From Heliocidaris erythrogramma (taxonomy: Eukaryota > Echinodermata > Echinoidea > Camarodonta > Echinometridae): 64,000 nt of DNA. The stretch lies in NCBI GenBank assembly GCA_025617745.1, contig CM046859.1:25781371-25845370 (forward strand). Reading direction: 5' to 3'. How positions within the stretch are numbered: position 1 is the stretch's first letter; each line of letters starts with the position of its first letter. A program made the position numbers and the translations under genes. Below the pieces are notes generated by a model. The model made no database searches. It worked only from the letters and a program-made list of their open reading frames with translations, and was not told the DNA's origin. This document shows, piece by piece, positions 44,071-57,475 of the stretch.

Positions 44071-45479
44071 TGACAGCTCACGTAGAAAGGAAAAGTCATA
44101 CCCCATCTACGTCGGATGTACAAAGATTATTCCAGCGGCCGAGGGAGGCGACATGGTGAACCGTCAACATCATCACGGATTGGCCTGATTACCGTACTTG
44201 TCCTTGGGAAGTATTTAATGACAGAATTACCCAATATTGTCGACTTCAAAGACAGGTAGAATGCCTAAACTGACTCGGCCTTCTATCTCGTGTATGTTAC
44301 TTTCTATTCAGTTTCAAATAATATTTTGAATTGTTGATCATGAATGAAATAAGAATAATTCTGAAACGGAAAGCAGTGATTAATTTACCCCTGAAAAATT
44401 TATAACGAAGAAAAAAAGAGAGATTTTTTGTGTGAGTAAATGGTAAGTTTGCTCTTAAAACGCTTGAAATATGGACATCTCCTCGACATCGCTCTGCTTG
44501 GCCACATGGCGAACTCGCTTAGTAATGACATCTGGCATAGATTAAGTTGATTTGATTTGAATATATTCAGACAATATAAAAACATGTCTCGGAAAATAAA
44601 AATAAAGAAAGTTTTGATCAAACCCATACAAGTCTGTTTCCCGGATAAAAAACCCAACTGAATTCAAAATCATAAACATATTGCACAAAGTATTATTCAA
44701 AAAATGTAAACGATAGTCAAGAGTAATACAAGTTTATTAATTGTAGTACTGCAGAGTACAAACTTATTGACCACATAATTCGGAAATTTGTTTCAATCAT
44801 TTACAGGTTTGGGATAAAATGAGTTAATAATCTGTTCTTGCGAAGGGTACATGTATCTTTAAGTTATGATCGCTTCTTCCAATTCCACAATACTTCACAA
44901 TATATATGGAAGGTAATGAGAAATCTATTATTCATTCTGTTGAAAATATTCGCAGTACCACAACAGTTTACACGTGCATATCATAGACCTGGCTCCAAAA
45001 TATATATAGCGGGGCGCGGGCAAACGTTATACAACTACGATACGGGAGACCTCTCCCCCAATAGAGGGGACAACGTCTATTGCGCCCCTGATTAGCCACT
45101 GGTTATCATCAGCCATGTTGTGACTATATGAAAATGCTGATCCGGAGATGGAAAGGTTGGGGGGGGGGGCGGGTGGGGGTGGGGGTGTTATCCCTTCGGA
45201 GGAATATCGAAATCGTACCACGTAAATTTTAAACGGCACGTCGAAGAAAATACCGAAATACAATGCTATAAAACTATTAAAGGTAAATATTTTTAAAACG
45301 GCGTTTGGAAATGCTCTAGATTGCAAATTTTAAACACTGCGATGCGCAATACTTAGAAAAGGGTGTGTGAGGCAGGGTAATGCTTCTCCAAGGGTAGATT
45401 ACTACGCTCATTTGCATGTCGTCCCTCTAGACATGACAAGATGGGTGCCGTCCTTTCTTCTGATCATGCGTACTTTATC

Positions 45480-45725
45480 TTGGTCCAGTGGACTAGTCAA
45501 TGGACCGTGGATCATTAGGGTAGGAATTCGAATCCCTGCTATAGCATTAACATCCTCTGGCAAGACATTAATCTACACTTTCCACTCTCGACCCAAGTGA
45601 TGTAACTGGGTATTGGTAGGAAACACTGTCAGAGAAACGAGGCTCAAAAAGAGGGGTTATAACCCGAAGTACTTTTAAATAATAGAGACATTTTTCGATA
45701 TGTCATATATGTTATACAAGAACAG
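45480..45725 (+). mobile_element. tRNA-derived SINE, family 1
   Basis: Head TGGTCCAGTGGACTAG and box B-like GGAATTCGAATCCC; body CCTCTGGCAAGACATTAATC, CTCTCGACCCAAGTGATGTA and ACTGGGTATTGG; the tail resembles that of the copy at 8,891. Confidence 0.65.
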
Positions 45726-46964
45726 AATGTTATAGTTGGTATGTAACTGACAAACAATTACAAAGTACTACAAGTGATAAAAGAAAAAGCCAACATAGAA
45801 GATTTTGTTAATATAACGACAAATTAATTTATTATAATGATGAACTCCCCCAGAGTTTACTGGGTTTCTAAAGAAGACAAGTCGCCGATCATTAGAGTTT
45901 CAGAGTAAATTCTTGAAAGTAAATGAAATCTTTTGTTGAATTGAGAATCCATTGGGGGAGAAGCATATGCTACCACAAGCTATCGTGATAATTACAGTTC
46001 TATGGAAAGCTATTGTATTAATAAACGTATCAATACTTTAAATATCGTGGTGTTGATATGATATAGCAAGTGAACTGCCAGGGACTCGCATTTCCATTTC
46101 AAACAAGACCAAATGATCGGCATTCTACTTGTGCTTGTGTGCGCCACGCCCACGCCCACGGCTTTCTTCACATCATTTAGAATAAACAGTCCCCAAAATC
46201 TATAAAAATGCAGTCCTGGAAATATAAACTGCATGAATGATTTAGTCAGAGATAAAAAAAATAACGCGTCTGCATTTGAGCTTAGTTTACCAAAGGCGAA
46301 ACTAAGCCTAATCGCCCAGGTTGGCAAGACCACATGTGGGGAAACCAGTTCGACCATACGGACGCAAGACGACACTAACCAAGTGATCTCGAACTTGGAT
46401 CTCTAAAGTCTGGTCAGGTTTGGAGGAGAACAATAAAGTGAGCACACATTCAACTGGCGAGCACAACAGCTGATAGAAACTTCGGAAAGAGAAACGATTT
46501 TTTCATCCTTTTACTTTGATTTCTTTGTGTTGTTAGAATACAAATATAGCGTATCGTCACCTGGATTTTCGTCACCCTAACGGCGAGGCAACAAGTGGGT
46601 GCCGATCGTGGGAAAAGGCAACACGAAGAGGATGAGAAAAAAAAAACGAGTAAAGATGCCGTCTCCTCTTCTCTAAAAGTTTTTTCACTCCCTGTCAGTT
46701 TGCTTTGTCTTGATTTTTTGAGATGATAATGTATCATCCTCTTGGGAAAAAAGTACGTTTGTCTCATTAGGTATCCTATCCCCAAAGGATGCCGAAGAAT
46801 AGGCCCAGACTCTCGGGTTCTTTCGTTTCGCCGAGATCGTCCAGCCAGGAGGGGGGCACCCACTGGTACCTCTGTTCTCGGAGGAAAAAGAAGAACATGA
46901 GAAAACAATGCTGAAGATCAAGTGTTGGGGGTAAATATGAGAAACAAGGGGTAAAAAAAAGGGG

Positions 46965-47068
46965 CTGGAAGAGCGGGACACGAACCGACGAGACATAAGT
47001 ACATATCGGCAGCCTGCCGGGCGCAACGCCGATATATCACTTCGTCCAATGCGCTCTTGTTCGAAAAG
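46965..47068 (-). mobile_element. tRNA-like SINE head
   Basis: On the minus strand GCGCATTGGACGAAGTGATA stands in the box A region and CGGTTCGTGTCCCGC is box B-like, about 50 bp apart. No tRNA cloverleaf closes, so a SINE relic is more likely than a tRNA gene. Confidence 0.4.
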
Positions 47069-48239
47069 TTGCAGACAGCACCGCGTGGCGGGCCTTTATT
47101 TGAATATTTCGTCTTCCAAATGATTCTTCTTTAGACCTATGAATTCGTCTGTTCGAGACAGAGAACTGAAATATGTGCTAAGCTGTTTGAAATCTTTTCA
47201 GAAAATATGACTTTGAAAAGAAAGGATTTCGAATATGTCGTCTCTCGCGCTTGCCATGTTCCAGACATTGAAAATAAAAGGTGTGAAACCCCAGACGATA
47301 TTTTTGGATAGGATTATGATGAATGTACTTCAAATTAGAACATGACTATTTAAAGTATGATAGATGCAAATTCAAATAATGAATTTCATATCAATTTATT
47401 TGAGGGTTATCAGAAAAGCCACAGATCAATTGTAAGAGACAGCTGGTTTATCACGAGGTTTATGAATAGCTTCATTAGATAAAAGCAATGAGCGAGAATA
47501 AAAGCAAATCAGCAGAATAAAGAGAAATTTTCCCACAAACCTTTACCCCCTTTGGAAAGTACGCCCTTTTAAAGGTATATCATTTTAAAGATATTAATAA
47601 TCCTACTTGAATAACAGGCTCTGTCCAAGAAAACATTCCAAATACAATTCTTACAAATCTGATTTGAAATTCTACGAATAAAAGCATATTAGGTACATCA
47701 GAGCTTGAACGTCATTATGGAGGTGTAGTGCATTTTACGTTTACAGCAAAAATTGCATGGCAATTTTTTTCTATCTCTTCATTGCTTACATGCAAGACTT
47801 AAAAAAAAGATTTCATGAGATTAAATACCAACTTATCAAGTCCATTGTTACTTGGATCTTGATATTACATCAGTATATAAAATATCCAGTAAGTGCTCCA
47901 GAACGCTGAAACTTTGATGAAAAACTTTTGCCTCTCATTACTGGTGAAAAGTCAGTTCATCCTGGGGATCTCGTTGCTTCGAGAGTATTCCTAAAGTGGA
48001 TCTTCGGATTTCTCTAAGGGTTTAACAGTTTCCCCGTTAAGAGGAGAGAAGATTAAGAAAATAAAGCTATTTTACTTGATAAAATGGTGCAGAGACGAAG
48101 AATGAGAAAGGAAAATGAACCAACACAGGCAAAAAGAATAAAGATAACGCAAGAAAGATGGAGAAAGCGGAAGAGAAACGCAATAGAGATTAACGAAGCG
48201 AGAATAATACTAAGAAAAAAATAGAATATTCAAAGAAGG

Positions 48240-48453
48240 AGAGGGAGCAAGAAGGGAGCATAGGAGGAGGAGGAGGAGGAAGAAAAAGAAGAAGAAGAAG
48301 AAGATGAAGAGGAAAAATGAGAAGAAGTAGAAGAAGAAGAAGAAAAAGAAGGAGAAGAAGAGGAAGAAGAGGAAGAAGAAGAAGAAGAAGATGAAGAAGA
48401 AGAGGAGGAGCAGGAGGAGGAAGAAGAAGAAGAAGAAAGAGGAGGAGCAGGAG

Positions 48454-48487
<34 letters not shown>

Positions 48488-48870
48488 GAGGAGAAGAGGA
48501 AGAAGAAGGAGAAGAAGAAGAAGAAGATGAAGAAGAAGAGGAGGAGCAGGAGGAGGAAGAAGAAGAAGAAGAAGAAGAAGGAGAAGAAGAGGAAGAAGAG
48601 GAAGAAGAAGAAGAAGAAGATGAAGAAGAAGAGGAGGAGCAGGAGGAGGAAGAAGAAGAAGAAGAAGAAGAAGAGGAGGAGCAGGAGGAGGAAGAAAAAG
48701 AAGAAGAAAAGGACGAGGAGTAGGAAGAAGAAGAGGAAGAAGCGGAGGAAGAAGAGGTGGAAGGAGGGGAAGGGGAATAAGATGAAGAAGAAGAATGAGA
48801 AAAATGGTACGATGAAGAAGAATAAACAAAAGGAGGAGGAGAAGAAGAAGGGGAATGATAGAATAAAATA
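48240..48870 (+). repeat. GAA/GAG array, ~600 bp polypurine
   Basis: Trinucleotide GAA and GAG with a higher-order piece GAGGAGCAGGAGGAGGAAG repeated at least five times (near 48,405, 48,440, 48,538, 48,632, 48,672). The long poly-Glu and poly-Ser frames are by-products of the repeat. Confidence 0.9.
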
Positions 48871-49718
48871 AAAATGATAAAATAAAAATCAATGTAGAAG
48901 AAGGCGAAGGTGGAGAAGACGCAGATTGAAATCATCGAATAGAACTCCCAATCATTAATTGCGTAAACGTGTGAAAAGTTCAGGGACGATTAACGCTCCA
49001 TGATGTATAAAAAAACAAAGCCTATGCCTCTAGACCTATTTGCTTAGGTAAATGATAACGCTAAAAATCTGAATCTTTGTCTTTGATCATTCTGCAACAC
49101 TCGTCATCATGATCAGTCATCTTGTCATCTGCACAGTTGGTTATGATCGATGTCCTAAGGATAGGCATGACCTATGAAAAGCGTGAAGAATAGCAAATAG
49201 AACAACCGAGATGGCCTATACGTGATAGAATCAACAGAGGATATGCATATGTTTTTATTAGTTTTATCAGCTTTTTTCAAGAAATCATGCCATGTGACTG
49301 AGTGGCAGTTTGCTAGTTTAATAAACAGGTTGTGAAGTAACAAAGAGTAAAAACGCAAAGTCAATATTAGATAGCACGAAGAAAAATTGTGACGCAAGCC
49401 GAGCTATCTTAGAATGGAGCTCAAAGTAAATATATAAACATTCACGGACGCCGTCAGACCATAATGCTGGGGTGCTGCAGGACCCCTTTATCAGAGAGTT
49501 TGGAGAGATAAAGCACCCCAAAATGACCCTTTTCAGTTAGAACTTTCATTTCTAATCTCATCACCCGCAGTGAAAAAAAATCGCCCTGTTTTAACGACTC
49601 ACTAATAACCATTTTCATGTTGTACATGGTTTAATCGCATAACTGCAATATACTGTGAAATTGAAAGATAACGATCTATAACCTCACACATTTGACTCAA
49701 AGTTATATACACATAAAT

Positions 49719-49990
49719 TGCTTCTTTTACAAAAGAGAGCAATTAGTATTTGTACGAAAGCTGGTTATCATGAACATTCTGACCCTCTATTTGCGAAGTT
49801 GAAAACACTCAAAGTAACTGATGTAATATTTTTTGAAATGGCATTGTTTATGTTCCGTTTATAGAATGGTTAGCTGCCTTCCTATTTTCCACAATTATTA
49901 TGATTATTCTGTTGGAATAAAGCTATCTATGCATAAGATAACTCCTTGGTCAGGTCAAGTCCATATTTCTAAGTTTTGGGGACAGAGGTT
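49719..49990 (+). pseudogene. CR1/L2-type LINE RT C-terminal fragment
   Basis: The plus frame reads LLLQKRAISICTKAGY, HSDPLFAKLKTLKV and FEMALFMFR, then a stop and frameshift, then LPIFHNYYDYSVG. This matches the order seen after the RT domain of many animal LINEs (LQKRAIRII, H--PLF--L-IL---D, LP--F---F). Degenerate relic. Confidence 0.65.
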
Positions 49991-50117
49991 ACAAAAGCAC
50001 CAAACTTTGCAGATATACTTGTTATAACGATATATTCATTTTTTCCCCACAGTGCCAATCGAATCAAACCACATCTTCATGCAAAATTATGCTAATTTTG
50101 CAATTTACATGCGGATG

Positions 50118-50506
50118 GGAGGCGAGTTGGCTCAGTCGGTAAAGCGTCTGCCTGTCGAACCAAAGATCGTGGGTTCGAATCCACCCCGGGCGGATGACTG
50201 AAGCCTGCGTTGTGTGTTAACGTGCCCCTCTCCGGTTTCATAGACGCAGGATATGTTACAGTGGAAAACGCTCCGTCCCTCGGATAGGACGTTAACTGGA
50301 GGCCCCGTGTAGAGGAAAGTCACCACCCTTGCACGTTAAGAACCCACTGCACTATTCGAATAAGAGTAGGGCGAAACCCCGGTGTAGTGGTACACCTGCA
50401 CATCCCAATCAGTTATATTGGGAGGAGAGACCTAAGGGTTACAGTGATTCAGTTCGCTTTTCCCCTCCCAGGCACAGGTGACGCCAAATACTTAATAATA
50501 ATAATT
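50118..50506 (+). mobile_element. tRNA-derived SINE, family 2 (full length)
   Basis: Good tRNA head: box A GTTGGCTCAGTCGGTAAAGC, box B GTGGGTTCGAATCCACC. The body has CGGATAGGACGTTAACTGG, GGCCCCGTGTAGAGG and TGCACGTTAAGAACCCACTG, then CACAGGTGACGCCAAATACTT and an (AAT)n tail. The layout suggests a widespread invertebrate SINE type with a conserved central domain. I cannot name the family for certain. Confidence 0.75.
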
Positions 50507-51576
50507 AAATCAGTAAGTTAATTGACAAGGTAAAAATTAAATGACTTGAAAATGTTCCAAAGTTTCTACATGTATATGTCATCTATGTATTTCTTGTGGC
50601 GATAGCTTTATTTTTTCCCACAGGACCCAACGAATCAAATCTCATCTTCATGCAAAATTATGGTACATTATTCCCATTATAGTACTATATACCCAATTTT
50701 GCAAATTATGCAAATTTCTGAATTACATATATCCAAGGCGTTAATGCCATTCATGCTATTTCAAAAGAACCCGACTCTTCAATGATACACTATTTGCATT
50801 AAAAAGCAAGAAATATATACCCTGAAAATTGCAAGTTAACGTTGTCTTTTCATTTATCTGGCCTTATTTACCAGTGAGTATCAAATTGGACTTGCTTTTA
50901 TAATTGGTTATTGATATACGGTACCATTGAAATTTTGCTTTATGCCTTCATATGCATAAATTATAATAAAACATTAAGTCAAGAAATATATTCAGAATAT
51001 AGCACTTAACATAGTCATTTCACTATCCTGACCTTTTTTTTTTACCAATATGTTAAATCTGAGGTGCCTTTGTAGTCTCTTTTTTACATATATCACTGGA
51101 AATGAGCATTATGCATAAATATGCATCAATTATAATAAATTAAAATAAATAAACATTGTAAGATGATTGCAATTATTAATGTTATTTTATTCTAACTGAT
51201 CGATCTAACATATGTGTTAGAATCTCAAGCCCTTCCACATGTATTTTGTATGTCACAGAATATGTGTTTATGCATAAATTAGCATAAATTAACATTAAGA
51301 TTAAGAAAAACAATTTTGATAATTTCATATTCACCTGGATTATGAAAATTAAGGAACTGCTTTAAATATTTCGAGACAAGCAAATGAATCTGTGTTTTTT
51401 TTCATAAATTGGCATTTTTAAATAGGGTGCCATTCTCCGATTTCGTGGCACCCTATCTAAAATTAAAGCTTATAATAGATAAAGACTCACTGGAAAAAAA
51501 TTAAGCTTTTGCAAATCCTGTCGCCCAAATTTCGTGAAGAGACCTGTTTACTACAAGGCAATCAAATAAATATAAG

Positions 51577-51825
51577 TTAAAGGGATACGCCACCAGGCCG
51601 CCGTGGGGAAAGTCGGGATTGCGTAAGCCCTATTCACTCGTACACAAACGTTGTGCGTCGAACGCGTCCGTTGCTCATGCGGAGCGTGCATGTTGTCCAG
51701 TCCAGCATGGCGACCAGTCTGTCCGAAGTTTGAGCCCTGCGGGGCAACGGCATGATCAGGTAACGATCACGATGCCCTCTCGCGGCATAAAAACGTCCAC
51801 AATCTGCGGTTGAGTATCCCTTTAA
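51577..51825. mobile_element. TTAAAGGGATAC element
   Basis: Begins TTAAAGGGATAC and ends GTATCCCTTTAA, a perfect 12-bp inverted pair. GC-rich interior of about 225 bp. Its ends match the TTTAAAGGGA ends of the 13,034 element. Confidence 0.65.
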
Positions 51826-52924
51826 GTAATCCTCAGACCACAATGGTTATGAAATCCATTAGACACTCTGGTATGGATACTTGGAACTCACTTTCCCTTG
51901 ACATGCGCAACTCGAAGTCCATATAAATATTCTTTCAAGATATCTGTGAATCAGTGTTGCTAAGCAAATACTTACAACTCTAATCTGCTGAACACTTTTT
52001 TGTGTGGCTGTACTTTCATGCTATTTCAGTCTCATACAATAATGAAATAATAATTTGCCATATTTAACGTATTACTAATTTGAACCATTAAGTACGTCCT
52101 ACATTACTTTGTAGTATTATCAAAATGCGTACGCCAACACAAACCTTGATAGCTGGGAAACCCCCACCCCTTCTTTTTCTTTTGTTTCTTCTCTCTCTCT
52201 CTCTTGCAAGTCACCCCTGTTTCTACTGCGTTTATTTTGAACGTTATGAATTCAATGATTCTGAGCTGCAAGCATATCAAACTTTGCTTTGGCTGTATAG
52301 CCCTTCTGTATCATCACCCTTTTTACACTCTTATCTACTCGTGTTATGTTAACATTGAAATGTGATCTGTTGTATATATTAATGTATATACTATGTAGCA
52401 TATTATTGCTATTTTAGATGGGGCAGTAAGTGAGTAACCAATAAATATTTCACCTATAAACTGCACTGTACTGCATGTGTAAAGTTAATTTGCCGAAAGG
52501 TCTTGCCAACATATTTCAGCAATTAAAAAAAAAACAAACAAAAACAAACAAAGACAAAACAGCCTTTATTTATAATGTGCAGACAATCATTCAGGATTTT
52601 CTTCCAGCAAGCCTTGATTCAAAAGTGGCGTGGTCTTTCTAATATTTGTAAATATTCAAAAATGCGCAATCAAAATCACGAGCATGGCATTCGGACACTG
52701 TCGGTAATATTATATTTCATTCTGCAACGTATCCTTTTCAAAATAATAATGACAGTAGCCACTTCAAACAACTTGTATTTTTATTCTCTTACTTGTCTTT
52801 GTAATGTCTTATTTGGATGAACAGGAGGGTGTGATCTTTATTCTAATTTTGCACTTCGGGTAGTACAGAGAAAAGGAATCATAGAAGAGATAATAAACGT
52901 ATACAGAGGGGGAAAGAGAAGAGA

Positions 52925-52955
<31 letters not shown>

Positions 52956-54599
52956 AAACAGATATGATAACAATGGTGATTATCTGTTTTTTGTGTTTTT
53001 TAACCTAAATAGATGTGCTATTGTTACGAATTAAACAGCTTATAGTATTGACTACCGACGCGGAAGGCCAATAATTATAACTCGACCATACTTTTTCTGG
53101 TCTATTAGTTATCAAATTACCCGAAATTTTAATCAAAATTAAACATTTTTTTAAAGAGGCAAGTATGCTAGAAACAAAGACAATGTGGGTTACGTGTCGT
53201 GTGTTCGCGCGTCTATTCCGAACGGTAGAGACTGTTTGAGCACCGATGCGAACACACATAATTCCCGCTTCCCAACTATAAAACCTTATCATGGGAAATC
53301 CATGCTCAAAGCGTACACTCTAAACAATAGTCTTAATTAAAATGCATTTATTTGCAACGCATGTAAGATTAAGTTCTGAGCACTAAATGCTGACGATCTG
53401 AATATACGTACATGTTCCCCATGTAATTATGATTATGTTAAAGATCACATTGGAAGAAAATCACAAATATGGCAATTAATGTATCACTAGAAACTGGGAA
53501 GCTTACAGATGGCAATCGTATAAGTTTTATGTCGACTGCGTATCTGATGATTATAAAAACAACATAAATAAAAGCTCTTCAAAGCATCTGGAATCGAGGA
53601 TTCGCCAGAAATATAGCGATATTTTGATGTCGTCACATGAGGGATCGATCCTGCTTAAGCAGACGACGTCCTATAATGAATGAACGTAATTGCAATGCAA
53701 TTATTTATCAAATTATAAAGAGTTTGGTATATTTAACATGACCTTATTTCACACCATTCTAAAAGGGAAAGTGAAACTGATTCTGATAACTAAAACCGTT
53801 TGATTGTAAATACACAGGAGAAGGGTCAATGATCAATGAAATAAACCCCATTTTCAAATTGAAAAGCCCTCCGAATAATAGCTGGATGGTATTCGTTCCT
53901 CTTGAAACGCCGAACATGCCCGGTGCAAGCAGCTGAAAATACAATGGCGTCTTATTTTGTTTACAAGTGACTGATTCCTTAATTTTTTTAACTCTGCATT
54001 TTTCATCAAAATAATACCATACACGAAGTTAAGAGTGAGGCAACAGACTAACATTAAGACTGACGCTAGTCAAGTAAGAGAAATAAGTGAAGAGGAGATG
54101 ACAAAACAGGCACTGAAAAATGTGTATGATGTTATGGGACATCGTCTGCTTAGACAGGACTGGTCCTTCGTGTGTCGTCACACATCTCAGCAGCGTTCAA
54201 AGAGCTTTTCAGCTGCTATATCGGGGGCTGTATTTTACCGTTTTATAATTGATAATAATCATTAATTCAAATGTTTCCAAGCTTTGAATTTGGATAACCT
54301 TGTTTAATTTATGCCATCTATGCAATAAGCCAATATTTATTTTGATGGGATTTTCTTCCAATGTGATCTTTAAAGAGCGAGTAGAAATGTGGTACGGAAC
54401 AATTTATTGACGCGAAAAATCGTCTCGCGTACGCTGTTGATCGTTGTTTTACGTTGATACATGGGTGCATTTTATCATCACAATGCTTTATTCGCATGGG
54501 CATTGTCTTTGACGGCGGTTTCCGAAGGATGTGCGTCCCCGGTACATAAAATCGTGTCAATTATACAGTGACGCAGAATAACGCAATTAAACAGTAACA

Positions 54600-55193
54600 C
54601 GAAAAAAAAAAGAAAAAAAAAATTGTTGCACCAATGGAAAGGAAATGGAAAAGGAAAACTCGACGAAAGGACATGAAAAAGAAGATCAAGACGGCAAGGA
54701 AAAAGAGAAAAGGGAAGAGGAGAGTCAAAGTGAATTATTTGAAGGAAAAGTGAAGGGGAGAAAAAGTGAATGTATAGGTGAAATCAAAGAACTTAGAAAG
54801 CATGCAATGTGAAAACGCAGCAACAACAAAGTACTAACATTACATTCATATACATATGTAATGATGATGTCAGTATGAGAGGTACTTGGGTGGACATATA
54901 TAGACAGATATATAGTAGGTACAGAAAAGTAGAGAGATAGAGAGAGAGAGAGAGAGAGATGGAAGAAGAGACGGAAAGAGATAGGGAGGAAGAGAACGTA
55001 GGGAAAGGAGGATGATAAAGAGAGATCGATAGAGAGAAAGAGGGGAATAAAGGAATAGGGTAGAAGAGAGAGAAAGAGAGAGAGAGAGAGAGACAGGGAG
55101 ATAAAGGAACTTGAGGAGAAAGAGATACATAAAGGAGTGAGAGAAAAAGAGGTACTAGGAGAGAAAGAGAGAGGGAGTGTGTGTGTGTGTGCG

Positions 55194-55237
<44 letters not shown>

Positions 55238-55599
55238 AGAGAGAACCGTATTCTCGAAAGGCGCCCCGACCTAAGTGTGTAGATTTAGGCCACCGAATTA
55301 TGGAGAGCCAAATGTCACCCTCTTTTAATCTTTCAAAATCACAATAGTTCTGGGACTGAATGCAAAACACAAAAACTGACACGATAGAATTGATATCTGA
55401 TGCTCATTTCAAGATAGAAAATAATTTAGTTGTTTTTGTTTTTGTTACATAAACATAGTAATTTATACGGGGTTGACCAATGGCCTTCCATACATCAGTT
55501 ATAGGCCACTTTCGGAAATACGGGCCAGAGAGTACAACAAGTAGGAGAGGCAGACATAAAGAGAGATAGAGAGAGAGTTAGACAGAGAGCAAGATAAAT

Positions 55600-55636
<37 letters not shown>

Positions 55637-55670
55637 TAGAGAAAGAGAGAGAGAGAGAGAGAGATGCTAC
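54600..55670 (+). repeat. GA-rich simple sequence region
   Basis: A- and G-rich throughout 54,600-55,240, with (GT)n then (GA)n at 55,176-55,234, and a second GA block at 55,558-55,664. Short unique sequence separates them. Confidence 0.8.
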
Positions 55671-56211
55671 TTAAGATGCGAGGATGCTATTCTGTGACGC
55701 CCTCCCTTTGACTAACTGACGATAAAGCTTCCTGATATGAGGAAGCACCCGGAAATTTGAATTTGATGGCTCCCAGGGGAAACAAAGGCAGAAACACATT
55801 CCGAAAGACTATCACGCGCACATCATATTCTACTCATTCCTGCCAGCGCGATCGACATGGTATTCAAATCCATTATCTTATTTCTTAAAGATAAAGTTGA
55901 GTCCTGATCATGCGATTACATTGTGAAAGAAAATGTCTGGAAGCAATAGACCGCTTCTGTAATGTATATAAATTTATGCACATATATTCTCTGAGCACCT
56001 AGTGACGAGCTATTTCATGAACATGCTTTTTATAAATGAGCCTTAATGCTTGAAAACCATTTTGCATTATTTGTTGCTATGTCCGGCAAGTTTTCAGGTT
56101 GTCAAGAACAACCTTTGTTTGAAAGGTATGTATAAAATTTGCAACATTAACGAAGCGGTTTATTGGAAAAGGGTCACAATGTAGTATGTTGGAATGAGTG
56201 TATAATGTGAG

Positions 56212-56500
56212 GTCTTGGAATCAGCAAAATGATAAGAAATTGACTTCATCTCGCGGAAAGTCACATGCTGTACACGTAGAAATGAGTTTATGGGACTACC
56301 CACATATGTGGCATGGAGTCTGGTCCAAACCTTTCATCTATTTCTAGTCGTAATTTGAATATGAGGGCATTTGCTGAAGAGCAATTCTTTTTAGGGGACA
56401 TTTCTTCTATGATATTATTCCAAACTGACATAAAAAGAATAAAAAAGCTCCCAAATTATTTTTCACCTTTCCCAGAACCCAACCTTCTCTTTAAAAAAGA
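56212..56500 (+). repeat. Dispersed repeat, longest copy
   Basis: Matches 13,608-13,895 in reverse and 10,462-10,548 directly. Contains AAAATGATAAGAAATTGAC and ATTCCAAACTGACATAAAAAG. Internal frame of 69 codons has no known motif. Confidence 0.65.
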
Positions 56501-56944
56501 ATCGGCTTTTGTCTCATCTTGAAACACTTTGGAACCAACCACGTGACTGGCGGGGTGTCAAGTTTTATGATTTTTTTTTAATTTGAGAAGTGAAACTGGA
56601 TATGACCCTTGTTTAAAATCTACTTTTGCATCCCCTTGCTGTTTTCCTTTTCGTGCTGTGCCTTTGATATCTTGGAACATGCATGGTATGCACTCTAAGG
56701 TATTTGCTAGACAGAAAACGTCCAAACGCGACCTTTAAATTTTCGTACTTTTAAAGTCATATCAATTTCCTCTTTCCGCCACGAGGAGACGTGGAATCGG
56801 AGTGTTCTCAAGAATAGTTTTGTAATGTCTGAGTAGAACTGAGTAATAATGATAACATTCTGCCTTATAGTGCTTACCACACTGGCACATTAAGAAATAA
56901 GTTCCAATGTGTTTCCAAAGTGCTTAGAAATACACTACCCCGCA

Positions 56945-57100
56945 CGACAGGCGTTGTCACAGTGCATTTCAAAGAGTTAATCCTGCCATGGGTCGAGAGA
57001 GACAACTATACATAAAATGCTTTGTCGCAGGATATCGGATATACGCATCGGGCAGAGATTCGAACCCACAACCGTTTTGGACATCTTTCTCAATGTATCA
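56945..57100 (-). mobile_element. tRNA-derived SINE, family 1, reversed
   Basis: On the minus strand: box B GGGTTCGAATCTC near 57,060, then GACAAAGCATTTTATG and CTCTCTCGACCCATGG, as in the copy at 59,107. Confidence 0.55.
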
Positions 57101-57366
57101 CCGTTAGTATCATATTTAAAAAATGATGAAGGTATTACTTTTCGTATATTTTCTGTAATTAAGATTCATTGACCTATACTCTTAAATCATTAAGAGGTGA
57201 AAATGCAGAAACTTGAAACTTGCTAGAATAAACAGTTTTCAGGAGAATGGAAAACGATTTGTTTTTGCGTTTGAAATATTTGAAATTATTACAATCAGCA
57301 ATTCTTTTGAGTCATCATTGGTATAAAGTCCTTGTAAATAGAGAATCTATTTGAGAAAACAATGAA

Positions 57367-57372
<6 letters not shown>

Positions 57373-57444
<72 letters not shown>

Positions 57445-57475
57445 TAAAAATAATAATAATAATAATAATGTTAAT
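57373..57475 (+). repeat. (TAA)n microsatellite
   Basis: About 30 units of AAT/TAA with one AATTAAAAAT interruption. Poly-Ile and poly-Asn frames here are artefacts. Confidence 0.9.

Larger units (their letters stand above)
44071..48235. other. No gene recognised apart from SINEs
   Basis: AT-rich. The frames of 113-152 codons on the minus strand at 46,450-47,026 partly overlap a tRNA-like head and have no known domain. A G-run lies at about 45,160. Confidence 0.4.
48900..54590. other. No gene recognised between listed repeats
   Basis: AT-rich with a LINE relic, SINE and one fold-back element. The frame at 54,035-54,265 (REISEEEMTKQALK) has no supporting splice context or domain and is not called. 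Confidence 0.4.

Noticed and set aside
43341..44123. 260-codon Ser/Leu/Pro-rich frame
   Set aside because: It follows from the GA-rich minisatellite; another frame over the same DNA is equally open and has the same character.
48210..48935. Long poly-Ser, poly-Leu and poly-Glu frames
   Set aside because: They are translations of the GAA/GAG repeat in different frames and strands.
50118..50190. Functional tRNA gene
   Set aside because: Boxes A and B are good, but a long SINE body and (AAT)n tail follow and the acceptor stem does not close.
54035..54265. Charged 76-codon frame
   Set aside because: Helical look (SEEEMTKQALK) but no domain, splice pair or neighbouring exon supports it.
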